A DNA stretch of 64,000 nt from Halobacterium noricense (GCF_021233435.1 NZ_CP089468.1:558001-622000), one strand, 5' to 3'; shown: positions 36,084 to 45,473, counted from the stretch's first letter. A program made the numbers and translations. Notes: generated from the sequence alone by a model not told the origin.

Positions 36084-36695
36084 TCAGTCCCGCGCCGACC
36101 GGAAGCCCGGCGTCCCGCGTTCGTGCAGTTCGCGGGACACGTCCGCGACGCCGTCCCGGCGTTCGGCGTGGCGGTCGCGGAGCCGCTGGGCGAGTTCGTC
36201 GTCGCTGGTCGCGAGGAACTGTGCGGCCGACAGCCCCGCGTTGTAGGACTTCCCGGCGTCGACGGCCGTGATTGGCGCGCCCGTCGGCATCCCGATGACC
36301 GAGTCGACGGATTTCTCCTGGACGGGGACGCCGACGACCGGAATCGGGTACGCAAGCGACGCGGTCATGTTCGGGAGGTCCGCGGACTTCCCGCCGGCAC
36401 CCGCGATAATGACGTCGAGCCCGCGGTCGGCGGCCGTCTCCGCGTACGCGTACATCAGGTCCGGCGTCCGGTGCGCGGAGACGACCCACGACTCGAAGGT
36501 GTACCCCGCAGGCGGGTCGTCGTAGTCCGTGACTTCCGCGAACCCGAGCTCGGTGAGCGCGTCGTGCGCGCCCGCCATCACGTCGAGGTCGCTGTCGCTG
36601 CCCATGATAATCCCGACGTCGGGCGTCTGCTCGCGGGGGCGGTCCCGCGCGGCTTCCGATTCGAACAACTCGACGAGGTCTGCTACTGTGGTCAT
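36084..36695 (-). CDS. purE: N5-carboxyaminoimidazole ribonucleotide mutase
   Basis: 203 residues. The core contains GIIMGSDSDLDVMAGA, SAHRTPDLMYAYAETA and AGAGGKSADLPNMTA, the class I PurE signatures, with the catalytic His in SAHRTP. The last ~40 residues are a polar C-terminal extension beyond the usual 160-residue length. It moves the carboxyl group of N5-CAIR to CAIR in purine synthesis. It overlaps purK by 4 bp, so the pair acts sequentially. Confidence 0.95.
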   Translation of the reverse strand: MTTVADLVELFESEAARDRPREQTPDVGIIMGSDSDLDVMAGAHDALTELGFAEVTDYDDPPAGYTFESWVVSAHRTPDLMYAYAETAADRGLDVIIAGAGGKSADLPNMTASLAYPIPVVGVPVQEKSVDSVIGMPTGAPITAVDAGKSYNAGLSAAQFLATSDDELAQRLRDRHAERRDGVADVSRELHERGTPGFRSARD

Positions 36696-37849
36696 GAGTC
36701 TGAGGGTGTGAACGAGAGCGCGTCGCGGGCGGCGCGAGCGCGCATCAGGAGTTCGCCGCGGTCGTCGCCGACGACCGTGACGTGCCCCATCTTCCGGAGC
36801 GGGCGGACGTCGCGTTTGCCGTACCAGTGGAGGGCGATGCGGTCGTCCCGCAGCGCGCTCGACACGCCCGCCAAGTCGGCGGGGCGCTCCGCGCCCTCCG
36901 GGTCGCCGAGCACGTTCGCCATCACGGTCGGCTGGCGGAGCGTCGTGTCCCCGAGCGGCAGCCCGCAGAGCGCGCGGGCGAACTGCTCGAACTGCGAGGT
37001 GTGACAGCCCTCGATGGTGTAGTGCCCGGAGTTGTGCGGGCGGGGCGCGACCTCGTTGACGAGGATTCGGCCATCCACTTCAAATAACTCGACGCCGAAA
37101 ACGCCGCGGCCGTCGAGCGCGTCGAGCACGTCGCGGGCGACCTCGGTGGCCTCCTCGCGGACGCGCTCGCTGGTGCGCGCCGGCACGACGGATTCGCGGA
37201 GAATCTCGGCCTCGTGGACGTTCTCTGCGACCGGGAACGTCGCCGTCTCGCCGTCGCCGCTGGCCGCGATGACCGAGAGTTCGCGCTCGAAGTCCACGAG
37301 CTTCTCGGCGACGAGCCCGTCGAGACCGTCGAACGTCCCGCGCGCCTCCGCGACCGACTCCACGGGCGCGTTCCCGCGGCCGTCGTAGCCGCCGGTGCGC
37401 GCCTTCAGCATCAGCGGCCGTCCGAACGCCTCGAAGGCGGCGTCGAGGTCGTCGGCGTCGTCGACCGCGCGGAACGGCGGCACCGGCACGCCCGCGTCTT
37501 CGAACGCCCGGTTCTGCACGAGCTTGTCCTGAATCGTCTCCAGCGTCCCCGGCGACGGGTGGACAGGCACGTCGTACTCGTCGCTCACGTCCGCGAGCAC
37601 TGCGGGGTCCGCGAGCTCGATTTCGTACGTGAGCACGTCCGCGCGCTCGGCGAGCTCGCGGATGGCGTCGCTGTCGTCGAACGCCGCCGTAATCTGATCG
37701 GCGGCGGGCGGGCACGCCGGGCAGTCCGGCGTCGGGTCGAGGACGACCACGTCGGCGCCCAGCGGGCTCGCGGCTTCGGCGAGCATCCGGCCCAATTGGC
37801 CGCCGCCGACGACCCCGACTGTCGCTCCGGGAACGGGTACCGTCATCAC
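36692..37849 (-). CDS. purK: 5-(carboxyamino)imidazole ribonucleotide synthase
   Basis: 385 residues (or 384 if the second Met is used). ATP-grasp enzyme with the Rossmann-like start VGVVGGGQLGRMLAEAASPLG, LKARTGGYDGRG and VNEVAPRPHNSGHYTIEGC. It makes N5-CAIR from AIR, bicarbonate and ATP, the substrate of PurE. It is followed by purE with a 4 bp overlap. The upstream gene (Agl23-like) lies 66 bp away in the same direction. Confidence 0.95.
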   Translation of the reverse strand: MMTVPVPGATVGVVGGGQLGRMLAEAASPLGADVVVLDPTPDCPACPPAADQITAAFDDSDAIRELAERADVLTYEIELADPAVLADVSDEYDVPVHPSPGTLETIQDKLVQNRAFEDAGVPVPPFRAVDDADDLDAAFEAFGRPLMLKARTGGYDGRGNAPVESVAEARGTFDGLDGLVAEKLVDFERELSVIAASGDGETATFPVAENVHEAEILRESVVPARTSERVREEATEVARDVLDALDGRGVFGVELFEVDGRILVNEVAPRPHNSGHYTIEGCHTSQFEQFARALCGLPLGDTTLRQPTVMANVLGDPEGAERPADLAGVSSALRDDRIALHWYGKRDVRPLRKMGHVTVVGDDRGELLMRARAARDALSFTPSDS

Positions 37850-37915
37850 CCGCGACTTCCGCCTACTCCTGCATAAGAATTGCCGAAGGAACCGACGGAG
37901 TGTACACGCCCGTGC

Positions 37916-39622
37916 TCACTCGGGGTCGGCGAAGCCCGGTGCCCCGGTGTCCACGAAGACGACGATAATCGTGTTCGTCGCCGTGAGTTCGTACGTCCAC
38001 CCCTCGTACTCGGGGCCGAGGCGCTCGCGGACGCCCTGGTAGTGTTTCGCCTGCGTCACGACGACCGGCGCGTCCGTGGTCTCGACGCTGACCGTCTCGT
38101 TCCCGGCGACCGTCGGTGCGGACAGTCGCGTCGTGGAGTCGGTCACCGCACCCGCGCGTTCGGTATACCACGGCAGCGGCAGCCGATTGAACCAGTTCGT
38201 CCCCTCGACGCTGTCCGGGTCCGAGGCGTCGTACTCGCCGGTGACGTGGAAGTGGCTGCCGTAGTAGAGCACGTCCGTCCCGTCGTTCTCGGGGGCGATG
38301 CGGTCGATGCGCTCGATGGTCGCGCGCATGTCGCTGCCGGGCTGGCCGTACTGGACGAGCGCGTTCTCGTCGTCCTGCGGCATCAGGTACGACGTCTCCG
38401 TAGTGACGGCACCCATCTGTCCGGCCGCTGCGAGCAACACGAGTGCGGCGAGCGCGACGCCGACGCGGTCGTCGCTCCGGGAGGCCGACCGGCCGCGGTC
38501 GACGACCACGCGCACGCCGACGGCCGCGGGAATCGCCAGCGGAACCACCGCGTGCACGACCGACCAGTGCCCGGAGATGTCCGTAATCGCGGGGTAGACG
38601 ACGACCGACGCGACCGCCCAGTAGCCCGCGAACAGCACGAGGTCGCGGGGCTCGTCGGCGACGTAGCGCTCCGCGAGGAAGCCGACGACGGCGGCGGCGA
38701 CGAGCATCAGCGACGCCGCGCCGAGCGTCCGCAGCGCGTCCGCGAGGAACGCGACGTAGCTGTGCTGGCGGGAGGCGCTGCCGCTGACGCCCCACGTGCT
38801 CCAGAACTCCGCCCACGCACCGGCCGTGCCGGCGGCGACGACGCCTGGGAGCCGCGTCGGGTTCGTGAGCGCCGCGTAGAACTCGGGCCGCGGCGCGTAG
38901 AAGACGACGACTACGACGAGGAACGCGAGCGCGCCGCCAGCGATGGCGCGCCGCCACGCGAGTAGGCCACTTCCGACTCGCTGGAGATGCTCGTGGAGCA
39001 CGCGCTCCCAGGATTCGTCGCGCTTGCGCGCCGTGAACAGCTGTTCGTCCAGCAGGAGCGCGCTCGCGCCGGCGAACATCGCGACGTAGACGAGCGCGTT
39101 CTCCTTGGTCGTGAACGCCAGGCCGAGCATCGCGCCGGCAGCGACCAGATAGCCGCCGCGGCGGGTATCCAGCGCGCGCACCGCGAGCGCGAGCGCGGCG
39201 ACGCTGAACGCCGCGACGAGCACGTCGCTGCGCACGAACCGCGAGTAGTAGACGAGCACGGGGTTGAGCGCGAGTAGTGCAGCGAGCGCCGCGACCTCCA
39301 CGTCGTCGAGGCGCGCGCGGAACAGCCACGCCGTCGCCGGGAGGAGTGCGCCGACGACCGCGACGGGCGCTCGCGCGACGGCGTCACTCGTTCCGAGGAC
39401 GCCGAACAGCCACTCGTTCACGTGGAAGAGGAACGGGCCGTGGACGATGGCACGGTAGGCCCACTCGCCGGTCGCGGCGTACTGGAGCACCCAGTAGCCG
39501 ACGCGGGCCTCGTCCCAGTGGAAGATGCGGTCGCCGAGCGCGACGAACCGGAGGACGAGCGCGGCCAGCACCGCGAGGGCGACCGCGAGCGCCGGGGCGC
39601 GGCGGCGTCCGAAGGAGGGCAT
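37916..39622 (-). CDS. Agl23-like/TIGR03663 membrane glycosylation protein
   Basis: 568 residues from the ATG at 39622; the upstream extension is discarded. About ten hydrophobic segments are followed by a C-terminal extracytoplasmic region. The early loop FHWDEARVGYWVLQYAATGEW fits the DE-type loop of GT-C family enzymes, and YSRFVRSDVLVAAF with LAFTTKENAL continues it. The TIGR03663/Agl23 family is linked to the archaeal N-glycosylation pathway, perhaps dolichol-phosphate-sugar flipping or transfer. The glycan partner genes are not here. Strand and spacing suggest its own unit. Confidence 0.85.
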   Translation of the reverse strand: MPSFGRRRAPALAVALAVLAALVLRFVALGDRIFHWDEARVGYWVLQYAATGEWAYRAIVHGPFLFHVNEWLFGVLGTSDAVARAPVAVVGALLPATAWLFRARLDDVEVAALAALLALNPVLVYYSRFVRSDVLVAAFSVAALALAVRALDTRRGGYLVAAGAMLGLAFTTKENALVYVAMFAGASALLLDEQLFTARKRDESWERVLHEHLQRVGSGLLAWRRAIAGGALAFLVVVVVFYAPRPEFYAALTNPTRLPGVVAAGTAGAWAEFWSTWGVSGSASRQHSYVAFLADALRTLGAASLMLVAAAVVGFLAERYVADEPRDLVLFAGYWAVASVVVYPAITDISGHWSVVHAVVPLAIPAAVGVRVVVDRGRSASRSDDRVGVALAALVLLAAAGQMGAVTTETSYLMPQDDENALVQYGQPGSDMRATIERIDRIAPENDGTDVLYYGSHFHVTGEYDASDPDSVEGTNWFNRLPLPWYTERAGAVTDSTTRLSAPTVAGNETVSVETTDAPVVVTQAKHYQGVRERLGPEYEGWTYELTATNTIIVVFVDTGAPGFADPE

Positions 39623-39690
39623 TTCGTTCGCCAAACGGAACGGGGTGCATACAAACTTGTGGGTTCGCGGGAACTGTCCGTAACGGTAGG

Positions 39691-39700
39691 CCTTTATCCG
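39691..39700 (+). promoter_or_regulatory. TATA-like box for ribH
   Basis: CCTTTATCCG is centred about 26 bp before the ATG at 39721, as expected for a leaderless transcript. Confidence 0.5.
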
Positions 39701-39720
39701 CGCCGGGAGACCCAACGAGT

Positions 39721-40122
39721 ATGGTAGCGCTCGGGCTCGTCGTTGCGGAGTTCAACCGCAGCGTCACCGAACAGATGGAATCGGCGGCCGTGGAGACGGC
39801 CGACGACGCGGACGCCAACGTCGTCGAGTTGGTCCGCGTGCCGGGCGCGTACGACGCGCCGCTGGCCGCCGACCGGCTCGCGCGCCGCGACGACGTCGAC
39901 GCCGTCGCGGTCGTCGGCGCTATCGTCACGGGCGACACCGACCACGACGACGTCATCGCACACGCGACCGCCCAGAAGCTCACCGACGTCAGTCTCGACC
40001 GCGACACGCCGGTCGCGTTCGGCGTCGCCGGGCCGGGGATGTCGGGCGCGGAAGCCCGCGAACGAGTACAGAAGGGAGCGGAAGCCGTAGACAGCGCGAT
40101 TCACCTCGCGGAGGAACTCTAA
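39721..40122 (+). CDS. ribH: 6,7-dimethyl-8-ribityllumazine synthase
   Basis: 133 residues. Motifs LVVAEFNRSVTEQM, RVPGAYDAPLAAD and GAIVTGDTDHDDVI (substrate-binding loop) identify the archaeal RibH class. It condenses 3,4-dihydroxybutanone phosphate with a ribityl-diaminopyrimidine in riboflavin synthesis. The length is a little short, as in other archaeal RibH. It is followed one base later by the aminotransferase gene, so they may share a transcript though the functions are unrelated. Confidence 0.94.
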   Translation: MVALGLVVAEFNRSVTEQMESAAVETADDADANVVELVRVPGAYDAPLAADRLARRDDVDAVAVVGAIVTGDTDHDDVIAHATAQKLTDVSLDRDTPVAFGVAGPGMSGAEARERVQKGAEAVDSAIHLAEEL

Positions 40123-40123
40123 G

Positions 40124-41266
40124 ATGGACTTCACCGACAGGGTACGACGAGTAGAACCGAGCGCGACGCTCGCGGTCAGCAACCTCGCGAACGAACTCGA
40201 AGCCGAGGGCAAGGACGTCATCGACCTCTCGGTCGGCGAACCCGACTTCGACACGCCGCAGAACGTCAAGGACGCCGCCGAGGACGCCCTCGAAGCCGGC
40301 GAGACGGGCTACACGTCCTCGAACGGCATCCCGGAACTGCGGGAGGCCATCGCGGCGAAGCTCCGCGGCGACGGCATCGACTACGAGGCGGGCAACGTCA
40401 TCGTGACGCCGGGCGCGAAGCAGGCGCTGTTCGAGACGTTCCAGACGCTCGTCGACGACGGCGACGAGGTCGCACTGCTGGACCCCGCGTGGGTGTCCTA
40501 CGAGGCGATGGCGAAAATCGCGGGCGCGGAACTGACTCGCGTCGACCTCTCGCCGCACGACTTCCAATTGGAGCCGGCGCTGGACGAACTCGCCGACGCG
40601 GTGTCGGACGACACCGAACTGCTGGTCGTGAATTCCCCGAGCAACCCCACGGGCTCGGTGTACTCGCGTGAGGCCATGGAGAGCGTCCGCGACCTCGCCG
40701 TCGAGCACGACATCACGGTCATCTCGGACGAAATCTACCAGCACATCAACTACGGCCGCGAGCACGTGAGCCTCGCCGCCCTCGACGGGATGTTCGAGCG
40801 CACCGTCACCATCAACGGCTTCTCGAAGGCGTACGCGATGACGGGCTGGCGCCTGGGCTACCTCGCGGGGCCCGAGGAACTCGTCGACCAGGCGGGGAAG
40901 GTGCACTCGCACTCCGTCTCCTCGGCGACGAACTTCGTCCAGCACGGCGGCGTCGAAGCCATCGAGAACACCGACGAAGCCGTCGAGGAGATGGTCGAGG
41001 CGTTCGAGTCCCGGAAGGACCGCCTGCTGGAACTGTTCGCCGAGCACGGCACGGACGTCCCGGAGCCGGACGGCGCGTTCTACGTGATGGTCCCGGTGGA
41101 CGAGGACGACCAGCAGTGGTGCCAGGATGCCCTGAAGGACGCCCACGTCGCGACCGTCCCCGGGAGCGCGTTCGGCACGCCGGGCTACGCGCGCATCTCG
41201 TACGCGGCGAGCACCGAACGGCTCGAAGAAGCGGTCGAGCGCCTCGCGGCAGAAGGCTACCTGTAA
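40124..41266 (+). CDS. class I PLP-dependent aminotransferase
   Basis: 380 residues. The PLP lysine is K235 in NGFSKAYAMTGWRLGYL. NSPSNPTGSVYS and ISDEIYQHINYG supply the Asn and Tyr contacts of the aspartate aminotransferase subgroup I-beta/gamma. It begins one base after ribH. Aspartate or aromatic/branched 2-oxo acids are likely substrates; aspartate aminotransferase is the usual annotation. It is convergent with glutamate dehydrogenase, which would recycle glutamate and 2-oxoglutarate. Confidence 0.93.
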   Translation: MDFTDRVRRVEPSATLAVSNLANELEAEGKDVIDLSVGEPDFDTPQNVKDAAEDALEAGETGYTSSNGIPELREAIAAKLRGDGIDYEAGNVIVTPGAKQALFETFQTLVDDGDEVALLDPAWVSYEAMAKIAGAELTRVDLSPHDFQLEPALDELADAVSDDTELLVVNSPSNPTGSVYSREAMESVRDLAVEHDITVISDEIYQHINYGREHVSLAALDGMFERTVTINGFSKAYAMTGWRLGYLAGPEELVDQAGKVHSHSVSSATNFVQHGGVEAIENTDEAVEEMVEAFESRKDRLLELFAEHGTDVPEPDGAFYVMVPVDEDDQQWCQDALKDAHVATVPGSAFGTPGYARISYAASTERLEEAVERLAAEGYL

Positions 41267-41292
41267 CGCGACCCGCGGCTTTTTTTGAGGAG

Positions 41293-42546
41293 CTACGGCC
41301 AACTACCGCTGCCTTCGTAGGCGTCGACGACGCGCTGGACGGCGACGACGTACGCGGCCATGCGGAGGTTCGGGAGGTCGTTGGCCTCGTAGGCGTCAAT
41401 CATCGCGTCGAAGGCGTCGGTGATGACGGACTCCAGTTCCTCGTTGACGCGCTGTTCAGTCCACTGGAAGCGCTGGCGGTTCTGCACCCACTCGAAGTAC
41501 GAGACGGTGACGCCGCCCGCGTTCGCGAGGATGTCCGGGACGACGTGGACGCCGCGCTCCGTGAGCACGCCGTCGGCGTCCGGCGTGAGCGGGCCGTTCG
41601 CGGCCTCCACGACCACGTCGGCCTGGACGTCGTGGGCGAGGTCGCCGTCGATGGCGTTCTCCAGAGCCGCGGGCACGAGCAGGTCGACGTCGAGCGTGAG
41701 CAAGTCCTCGTTGCCGAACTCCTCGGTCGTGCCGTCGTAGCCCGCGACGCTGCCGGTATCGCGCTTGAACTCCTTGACGTGGCGGGTGTCGAACCCTTCG
41801 GGGTTGTAGATGGCGCCCGAGGAGTCCGAGACGGCGACGACGTGTGCGCCGAGGTCTTCGAGGAGTCGCGCGGCGATAGAGCCGGCGTTCCCGTACCCCT
41901 GAACGGCGACCGTGGCTTCCTCCATATCCTTGCCGAGGTAGTCGAAGACCTCGCGGGCGGCGAACATCGTCGAGCGGCCGGTCGCCTCGACGCGACCCTT
42001 GCTGCCGCCGTTTTCGAGGGCTTTCCCCGTGATGACGCCGGGCGCGGTCGTGTTCTCCAGCGTCTCGTAGGTGTCTTTGATCCAGTTCATCTCCCGCTGA
42101 CCCGTGTTCACGTCGGGCGCGGGCACGTCCTTGTCCTCCCCGATGAACGGGCGAATCTCCTTGCCGAACGACCGCGTGATGCGTTCGAGCTCGCTCTCGG
42201 AGTACTCGCTGGGGTCCAGTTCGATGCCGCCCTTCCCCCCACCGTAGGGGATGTCGACGACGGCCGTCTTGTACGCCATCCACCCGGAGAGCGCCTTCAC
42301 TTCGTCGCGGGTGACGCCCGGGTGATAGCGGATGCCGCCCTTGTACGGGCCGCGGTCGCCGTTGAACTGCGAGCGGTACGCGTCGAACGTCTCGATGGTG
42401 CCGTCGTCCATCTCCACGGACAGCGTGAGTTCGAGCACGCGCTCGGGCTGTTTGAGGCGTTCGAGGACGTCCTCGCGGACGTCGAGGTACTCGCTCGCGT
42501 CGTCGAGTTGTTCCTGCAGACTCTCGAAGGGATTCGTGTCCGTCAT
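41293..42546 (-). CDS. gdhA: glutamate dehydrogenase
   Basis: 417 residues of the hexameric GDH family. Dimerisation and substrate regions include [20 protein letters not shown] with the Lys of the active site, [10 protein letters not shown], and [20 protein letters not shown] for the dinucleotide fold. A Ser/Asp pattern after the fold cannot fix NAD or NADP preference. It interconverts glutamate with 2-oxoglutarate and ammonia. A 17-bp palindrome and a TATA-like element lie just upstream, so transcription may be controlled by a bound regulator. It is convergent with the aminotransferase gene. Confidence 0.95.
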   Translation of the reverse strand: MTDTNPFESLQEQLDDASEYLDVREDVLERLKQPERVLELTLSVEMDDGTIETFDAYRSQFNGDRGPYKGGIRYHPGVTRDEVKALSGWMAYKTAVVDIPYGGGKGGIELDPSEYSESELERITRSFGKEIRPFIGEDKDVPAPDVNTGQREMNWIKDTYETLENTTAPGVITGKALENGGSKGRVEATGRSTMFAAREVFDYLGKDMEEATVAVQGYGNAGSIAARLLEDLGAHVVAVSDSSGAIYNPEGFDTRHVKEFKRDTGSVAGYDGTTEEFGNEDLLTLDVDLLVPAALENAIDGDLAHDVQADVVVEAANGPLTPDADGVLTERGVHVVPDILANAGGVTVSYFEWVQNRQRFQWTEQRVNEELESVITDAFDAMIDAYEANDLPNLRMAAYVVAVQRVVDAYEGSGSWP

Positions 42547-42552
42547 TACTCC

Positions 42553-42569
42553 GAGCGACTTCGTCGCTC
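42553..42569. promoter_or_regulatory. 17-bp palindrome in gdhA promoter
   Basis: GAGCGAC-TTC-GTCGCTC is a perfect inverted repeat of 7 bp around a 3-bp centre. It lies between the TATA-like GCAAAAGC at about 42571-42578 and the gdhA start at 42546. In a leaderless promoter this would overlap the transcription start, an ideal place for a repressor. The regulator is not identified. Confidence 0.5.
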
Positions 42570-42570
42570 A

Positions 42571-42578
42571 GCAAAAGC
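42571..42578 (-). promoter_or_regulatory. TATA-like box for gdhA
   Basis: On the minus strand GCTTTTGC is centred about 28 bp before the gdhA ATG. This position marks a probable leaderless promoter. Confidence 0.45.
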
Positions 42579-42615
42579 GTGGCGGAATTCGTGTGAGGAT
42601 ATGCACCGAACGTCA

Positions 42616-43479
42616 CTAATTACCATTCTCGATTCCGGCCGCGAGCGCCCGTTCGAGGATGCGCTCGGCCTGCGCGACCAGCGGCGCGTCCACCATCTCG
42701 CCGTCCACGCGGTACACCCCGTGGCCCGCCTCGTCGGCCTCCTCCTTGGCGTCGAGGACCTGCTTCGCCCACGCTACGTCTTCCTCCGCGGGCGTGAACG
42801 CGTCGTTAATGGGGTCGACCTGCGAGGGATGAATCGCGAGCTTCCCGTCGTAGCCCAACTGCGCGGCGAATTCGGTCTCCTCGGCGAGCCCCTCCGTGTC
42901 CTCGATGTCCGTGTCGACGGTGTCGATGGCGTCCACGCCCGCTGCGCCCGCCGCGAGCACGACCTGCTCGCGCGCGTGGAGGACTTCGATTCCGTCGTCG
43001 GTCCGCGTCGCGCCGACGTCCGCTGCGAGGTCTTCGGCACCGAATACGAGCGCGTCCGTCGGCCCGGCGTCCGCGATTTCCTCGGCGTGCAGGACGCCGC
43101 GCGCGGACTCCACGAGCGCCAGCACGGGGACGTCGAACGCGCGCTCGTCGAGCAGCCGGCCGAGCGTCGTCACCTCGTCGGCGGACCGGGCTTTCGGGAG
43201 GACGACCGCGTCGAGCCGCGGGTTCTCCCCCGCGAGCACCGTCTCCACGTCGTCACGAGCGCCCGCTCCAATCGGGTTCACGCGCACGCAGACCTCGCAG
43301 TCCGGGTCGAACTCGGGGTCCGCGAGCACCGACTGGACGGCGGTCCGCGCCTCGGTCTTGCGCGCGGGCACGACCGCGTCTTCGAGGTCGAAGACGACGA
43401 CGTCCGCGCCCGTCTCCGGCGCCTTCCGCAGGAACTCCGGCTGGTCGCCCGGCGAAAACAGGACGCTGCGTCGAGCCAT
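42616..43479 (-). CDS. CitE-like CoA ester lyase (HpcH/HpaI family)
   Basis: 287 residues. N-terminal RRSVLFSPGDQPEFLRKA and VVVFDLEDAVVP contain the Arg and Glu/Asp that bind Mg and CoA ester in the CitE/malyl-CoA lyase family. VNPIGAGARDDVE and VLALVESARGVLHAEEI continue the barrel. The expected chemistry is cleavage or formation of malyl-, citramalyl- or beta-methylmalyl-CoA. The nearby MaoC gene, and the propionyl-CoA genes in the window, fit a role in the methylaspartate cycle or related acyl-CoA metabolism, but the substrate is not decidable here. Sits upstream of gdhA, same strand. Confidence 0.85.
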   Translation of the reverse strand: MARRSVLFSPGDQPEFLRKAPETGADVVVFDLEDAVVPARKTEARTAVQSVLADPEFDPDCEVCVRVNPIGAGARDDVETVLAGENPRLDAVVLPKARSADEVTTLGRLLDERAFDVPVLALVESARGVLHAEEIADAGPTDALVFGAEDLAADVGATRTDDGIEVLHAREQVVLAAGAAGVDAIDTVDTDIEDTEGLAEETEFAAQLGYDGKLAIHPSQVDPINDAFTPAEEDVAWAKQVLDAKEEADEAGHGVYRVDGEMVDAPLVAQAERILERALAAGIENGN

Positions 43480-43509
43480 GGCGGGGGGTTGCCCCGGCCG
43501 CTTGTATGT

Positions 43510-44829
43510 CTATCGGCGCGCGAGCAGTGCAGCCGCGGCGAGCGCGACGACCGCCGCGACGGTGCCGAATCCGGGCGACGTCGACGGCGTCGACTCCGCC
43601 GTCGTGGTCGGCACGTCAGTCGGCGTGCTAGTCTCGGTGTTCGGCGTCGCGGTCTCGGTCGTCTCGTCGTCCGTCAACAGGACGAACGGCGCGGTTCCCG
43701 TGCCGCCGCTGCTCTGGTGGTTCACGTCCAGCGGCACCTGGTAGATGCCTTCCGAGGGGTTCTGGACGTCCTCGTAGACGACCACGACTTCGTCGCCGTA
43801 CTGGAGGTCGTAGTTCCCGCCGAGGCCGACGGTCAGCGTCTGGCCGTCGTTCGACGCGTCGACGCTGCTGAGGTCGTCGGAGACGTTCACGTCGATGGTG
43901 TCGTTGCCCGCGTCGCCGCCGCGGTCGATGCCGATTTTCACGACGTCGCCCTGTCCGACCTCGTCGACGTTCGTCCCCGTCCCGCTGTAGTCGACTGCGA
44001 GCCCGTTCCACGAGTCGCCCGCGGTCTCGTTGTCGACCGTGGCAATCACCGTGTGCGTCGCGTTCGCGTTCGGCTCCGCGGGTTCCGCGTCGACGGACGC
44101 CCAGGAGACGATGTCGGACGTACCGTTGTCTTCGTCGCTGCTGTCCGACGTCGCGGTGGTCGCGGTGGTGTCACTGCCGCCGGACGTACTCGTGGTCGTG
44201 TCGCTGCCGCCGGACGTATCGCCGTCGTTACTGTCTATCGCGGTCGTGTCGCTCCCACCGGAATCAGTCGTCGTCGCGGTCGGCGTGGCCGTGGCGGTCG
44301 CAGTCGCCGTCTGCGTGGCCGTCGTGTCCGACGAAATCGAGAGCGTCGCGGACGCTTCCGCGCTGCTGCTCTGCGGGTTGATTCGGATGCCCACCCCGTA
44401 GTCGCCTGCGTCCGGGTTCTGCGCGCCGTCGTAGGTGGCGACGATCTGGTCGCCCTCGTAGAGGTCGTAGACGCCGCCAAGTCCGATGTTGAGCGTCTGG
44501 CCGTTGTTCTCCGAACCGACGCTGCTGACGTCGTCGGAGACGTCGATGGACTCGCTGCTGTTGCCGCGCTCGATGCGAATTTCGACGAGGTCGTTCTGGC
44601 CGACGTTGCTCACGTCGGTCGCCTCGTAGTGGACCGCCAGTCCGTTCCAGGAGCTACCACCCTCGTCGCTGTCCACCGTGGCTGTCACCGTGTGCGTCGC
44701 GGTCGCGCCTGCGTCGTTCGGCGACGCTTCTATCGAGCCACTCGTTGCTGCTGTCGTCAACCCGGCGAACGCGGCAGCCGTGACAACGACAGCCACCAGT
44801 ACCCCTGCACGGACGTAGTCCCCTGACAT
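43510..44829 (-). CDS. secreted PGF-CTERM surface protein with duplicated domain
   Basis: 439 residues from the ATG at 44829. A signal-like helix (AGVLVAVVVTAAAFAGLTTA) opens the protein. Two homologous domains of about 125 residues follow, each with ATHTV-ATV, SWNGLAV-Y, VEIRIERG or VKIGIDRG, and a V-DLYEGDQIVATY type motif. They are separated by a Ser/Thr/Asp-rich linker of about 90 residues. A second TPT/TETS-rich stretch precedes the end, PGFGTVAAVVALAAAALLARR being the PGF-CTERM signal for archaeosortase A processing and lipid anchoring. It would be glycosylated and cell-surface. No adjacent gene explains its role. Confidence 0.9.
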   Translation of the reverse strand: MSGDYVRAGVLVAVVVTAAAFAGLTTAATSGSIEASPNDAGATATHTVTATVDSDEGGSSWNGLAVHYEATDVSNVGQNDLVEIRIERGNSSESIDVSDDVSSVGSENNGQTLNIGLGGVYDLYEGDQIVATYDGAQNPDAGDYGVGIRINPQSSSAEASATLSISSDTTATQTATATATATPTATTTDSGGSDTTAIDSNDGDTSGGSDTTTSTSGGSDTTATTATSDSSDEDNGTSDIVSWASVDAEPAEPNANATHTVIATVDNETAGDSWNGLAVDYSGTGTNVDEVGQGDVVKIGIDRGGDAGNDTIDVNVSDDLSSVDASNDGQTLTVGLGGNYDLQYGDEVVVVYEDVQNPSEGIYQVPLDVNHQSSGGTGTAPFVLLTDDETTETATPNTETSTPTDVPTTTAESTPSTSPGFGTVAAVVALAAAALLARR

Positions 44830-44940
44830 ATTCTCAACGTCACCCGCTGACTGAAAAAGGCTGGTGGCCATATCCCGGAGTAAAAGCCTGTTGGCCGCGA
44901 TTTCGGCGGTTTTAAGGATTGGGGCCGACCCCACTCACGC

Positions 44941-45405
44941 ATGACGGGACGCTACTACGAGGAGTTCGACGTCGGTGAGACCATCGAGCACGAGAAGCGC
45001 CGCACCGTCTCGGAGGCGGACAACCAGCGGTTCTGCGACCTCACGATGAACCAGCAGCCGCTGCACCTCGACGCCGAGTTCGCCGCCGACACGCAGTTCG
45101 GCGAGCGTGTCGTCAACGGCCTCTACACGCTCAGTCTCGCCGTCGGCCTCACCATCCCGGACACCACCGACGGCACCATCGTCGCGAACCTCTCGTACGA
45201 TGACGTCGAACACCCCGCGCCGGTGTTCCACGGCGACACCATCCGCGCGCAGTCGACCGTGACCGACAAGCGCGAGACCAGCGACGGCGAGCGCGGCGTC
45301 GTCACCTTCCACGTCGAAGCATTCGCCGTGAACCGCGACGACGAGTTGGTCTGCGAGTTCGACCGCACGGCGCTCTCGCTGAAGCGCAAACACGCCGAGG
45401 ACTGA
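44941..45405 (+). CDS. MaoC-family (R)-specific enoyl-CoA hydratase-like protein
   Basis: 154 residues, single hot-dog domain. YYEEFDVGETIEHEKRRTV and the hydratase motif DLTMNQQPLHLDAEFAADTQFG carry the catalytic Asp/His pair (N-x-H type region). VNGLYTLSLAVGLT follows. Expected reaction is reversible hydration of an enoyl-CoA. Family members in this clade are also reported as mesaconyl-CoA hydratase-like, but those have two domains, so this short one may form a homodimer with broader use. The CitE-like lyase at 42.6 kb could use its product. Divergent from the PGF-CTERM gene. Confidence 0.82.
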   Translation: MTGRYYEEFDVGETIEHEKRRTVSEADNQRFCDLTMNQQPLHLDAEFAADTQFGERVVNGLYTLSLAVGLTIPDTTDGTIVANLSYDDVEHPAPVFHGDTIRAQSTVTDKRETSDGERGVVTFHVEAFAVNRDDELVCEFDRTALSLKRKHAED

Positions 45406-45473
45406 GCGACTGTTCGCGACTGCGACCTGCGGACGGGGAAACTGCCTTGGTCGGGGGGCGCGTGCGGTGTCGT

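Noticed and set aside
41116-44826. 1236-residue open frame on the plus strand
   Set aside because: Antisense across gdhA, the CitE-like gene and the PGF-CTERM gene. The real proteins on the other strand have clear family motifs; this one has none.
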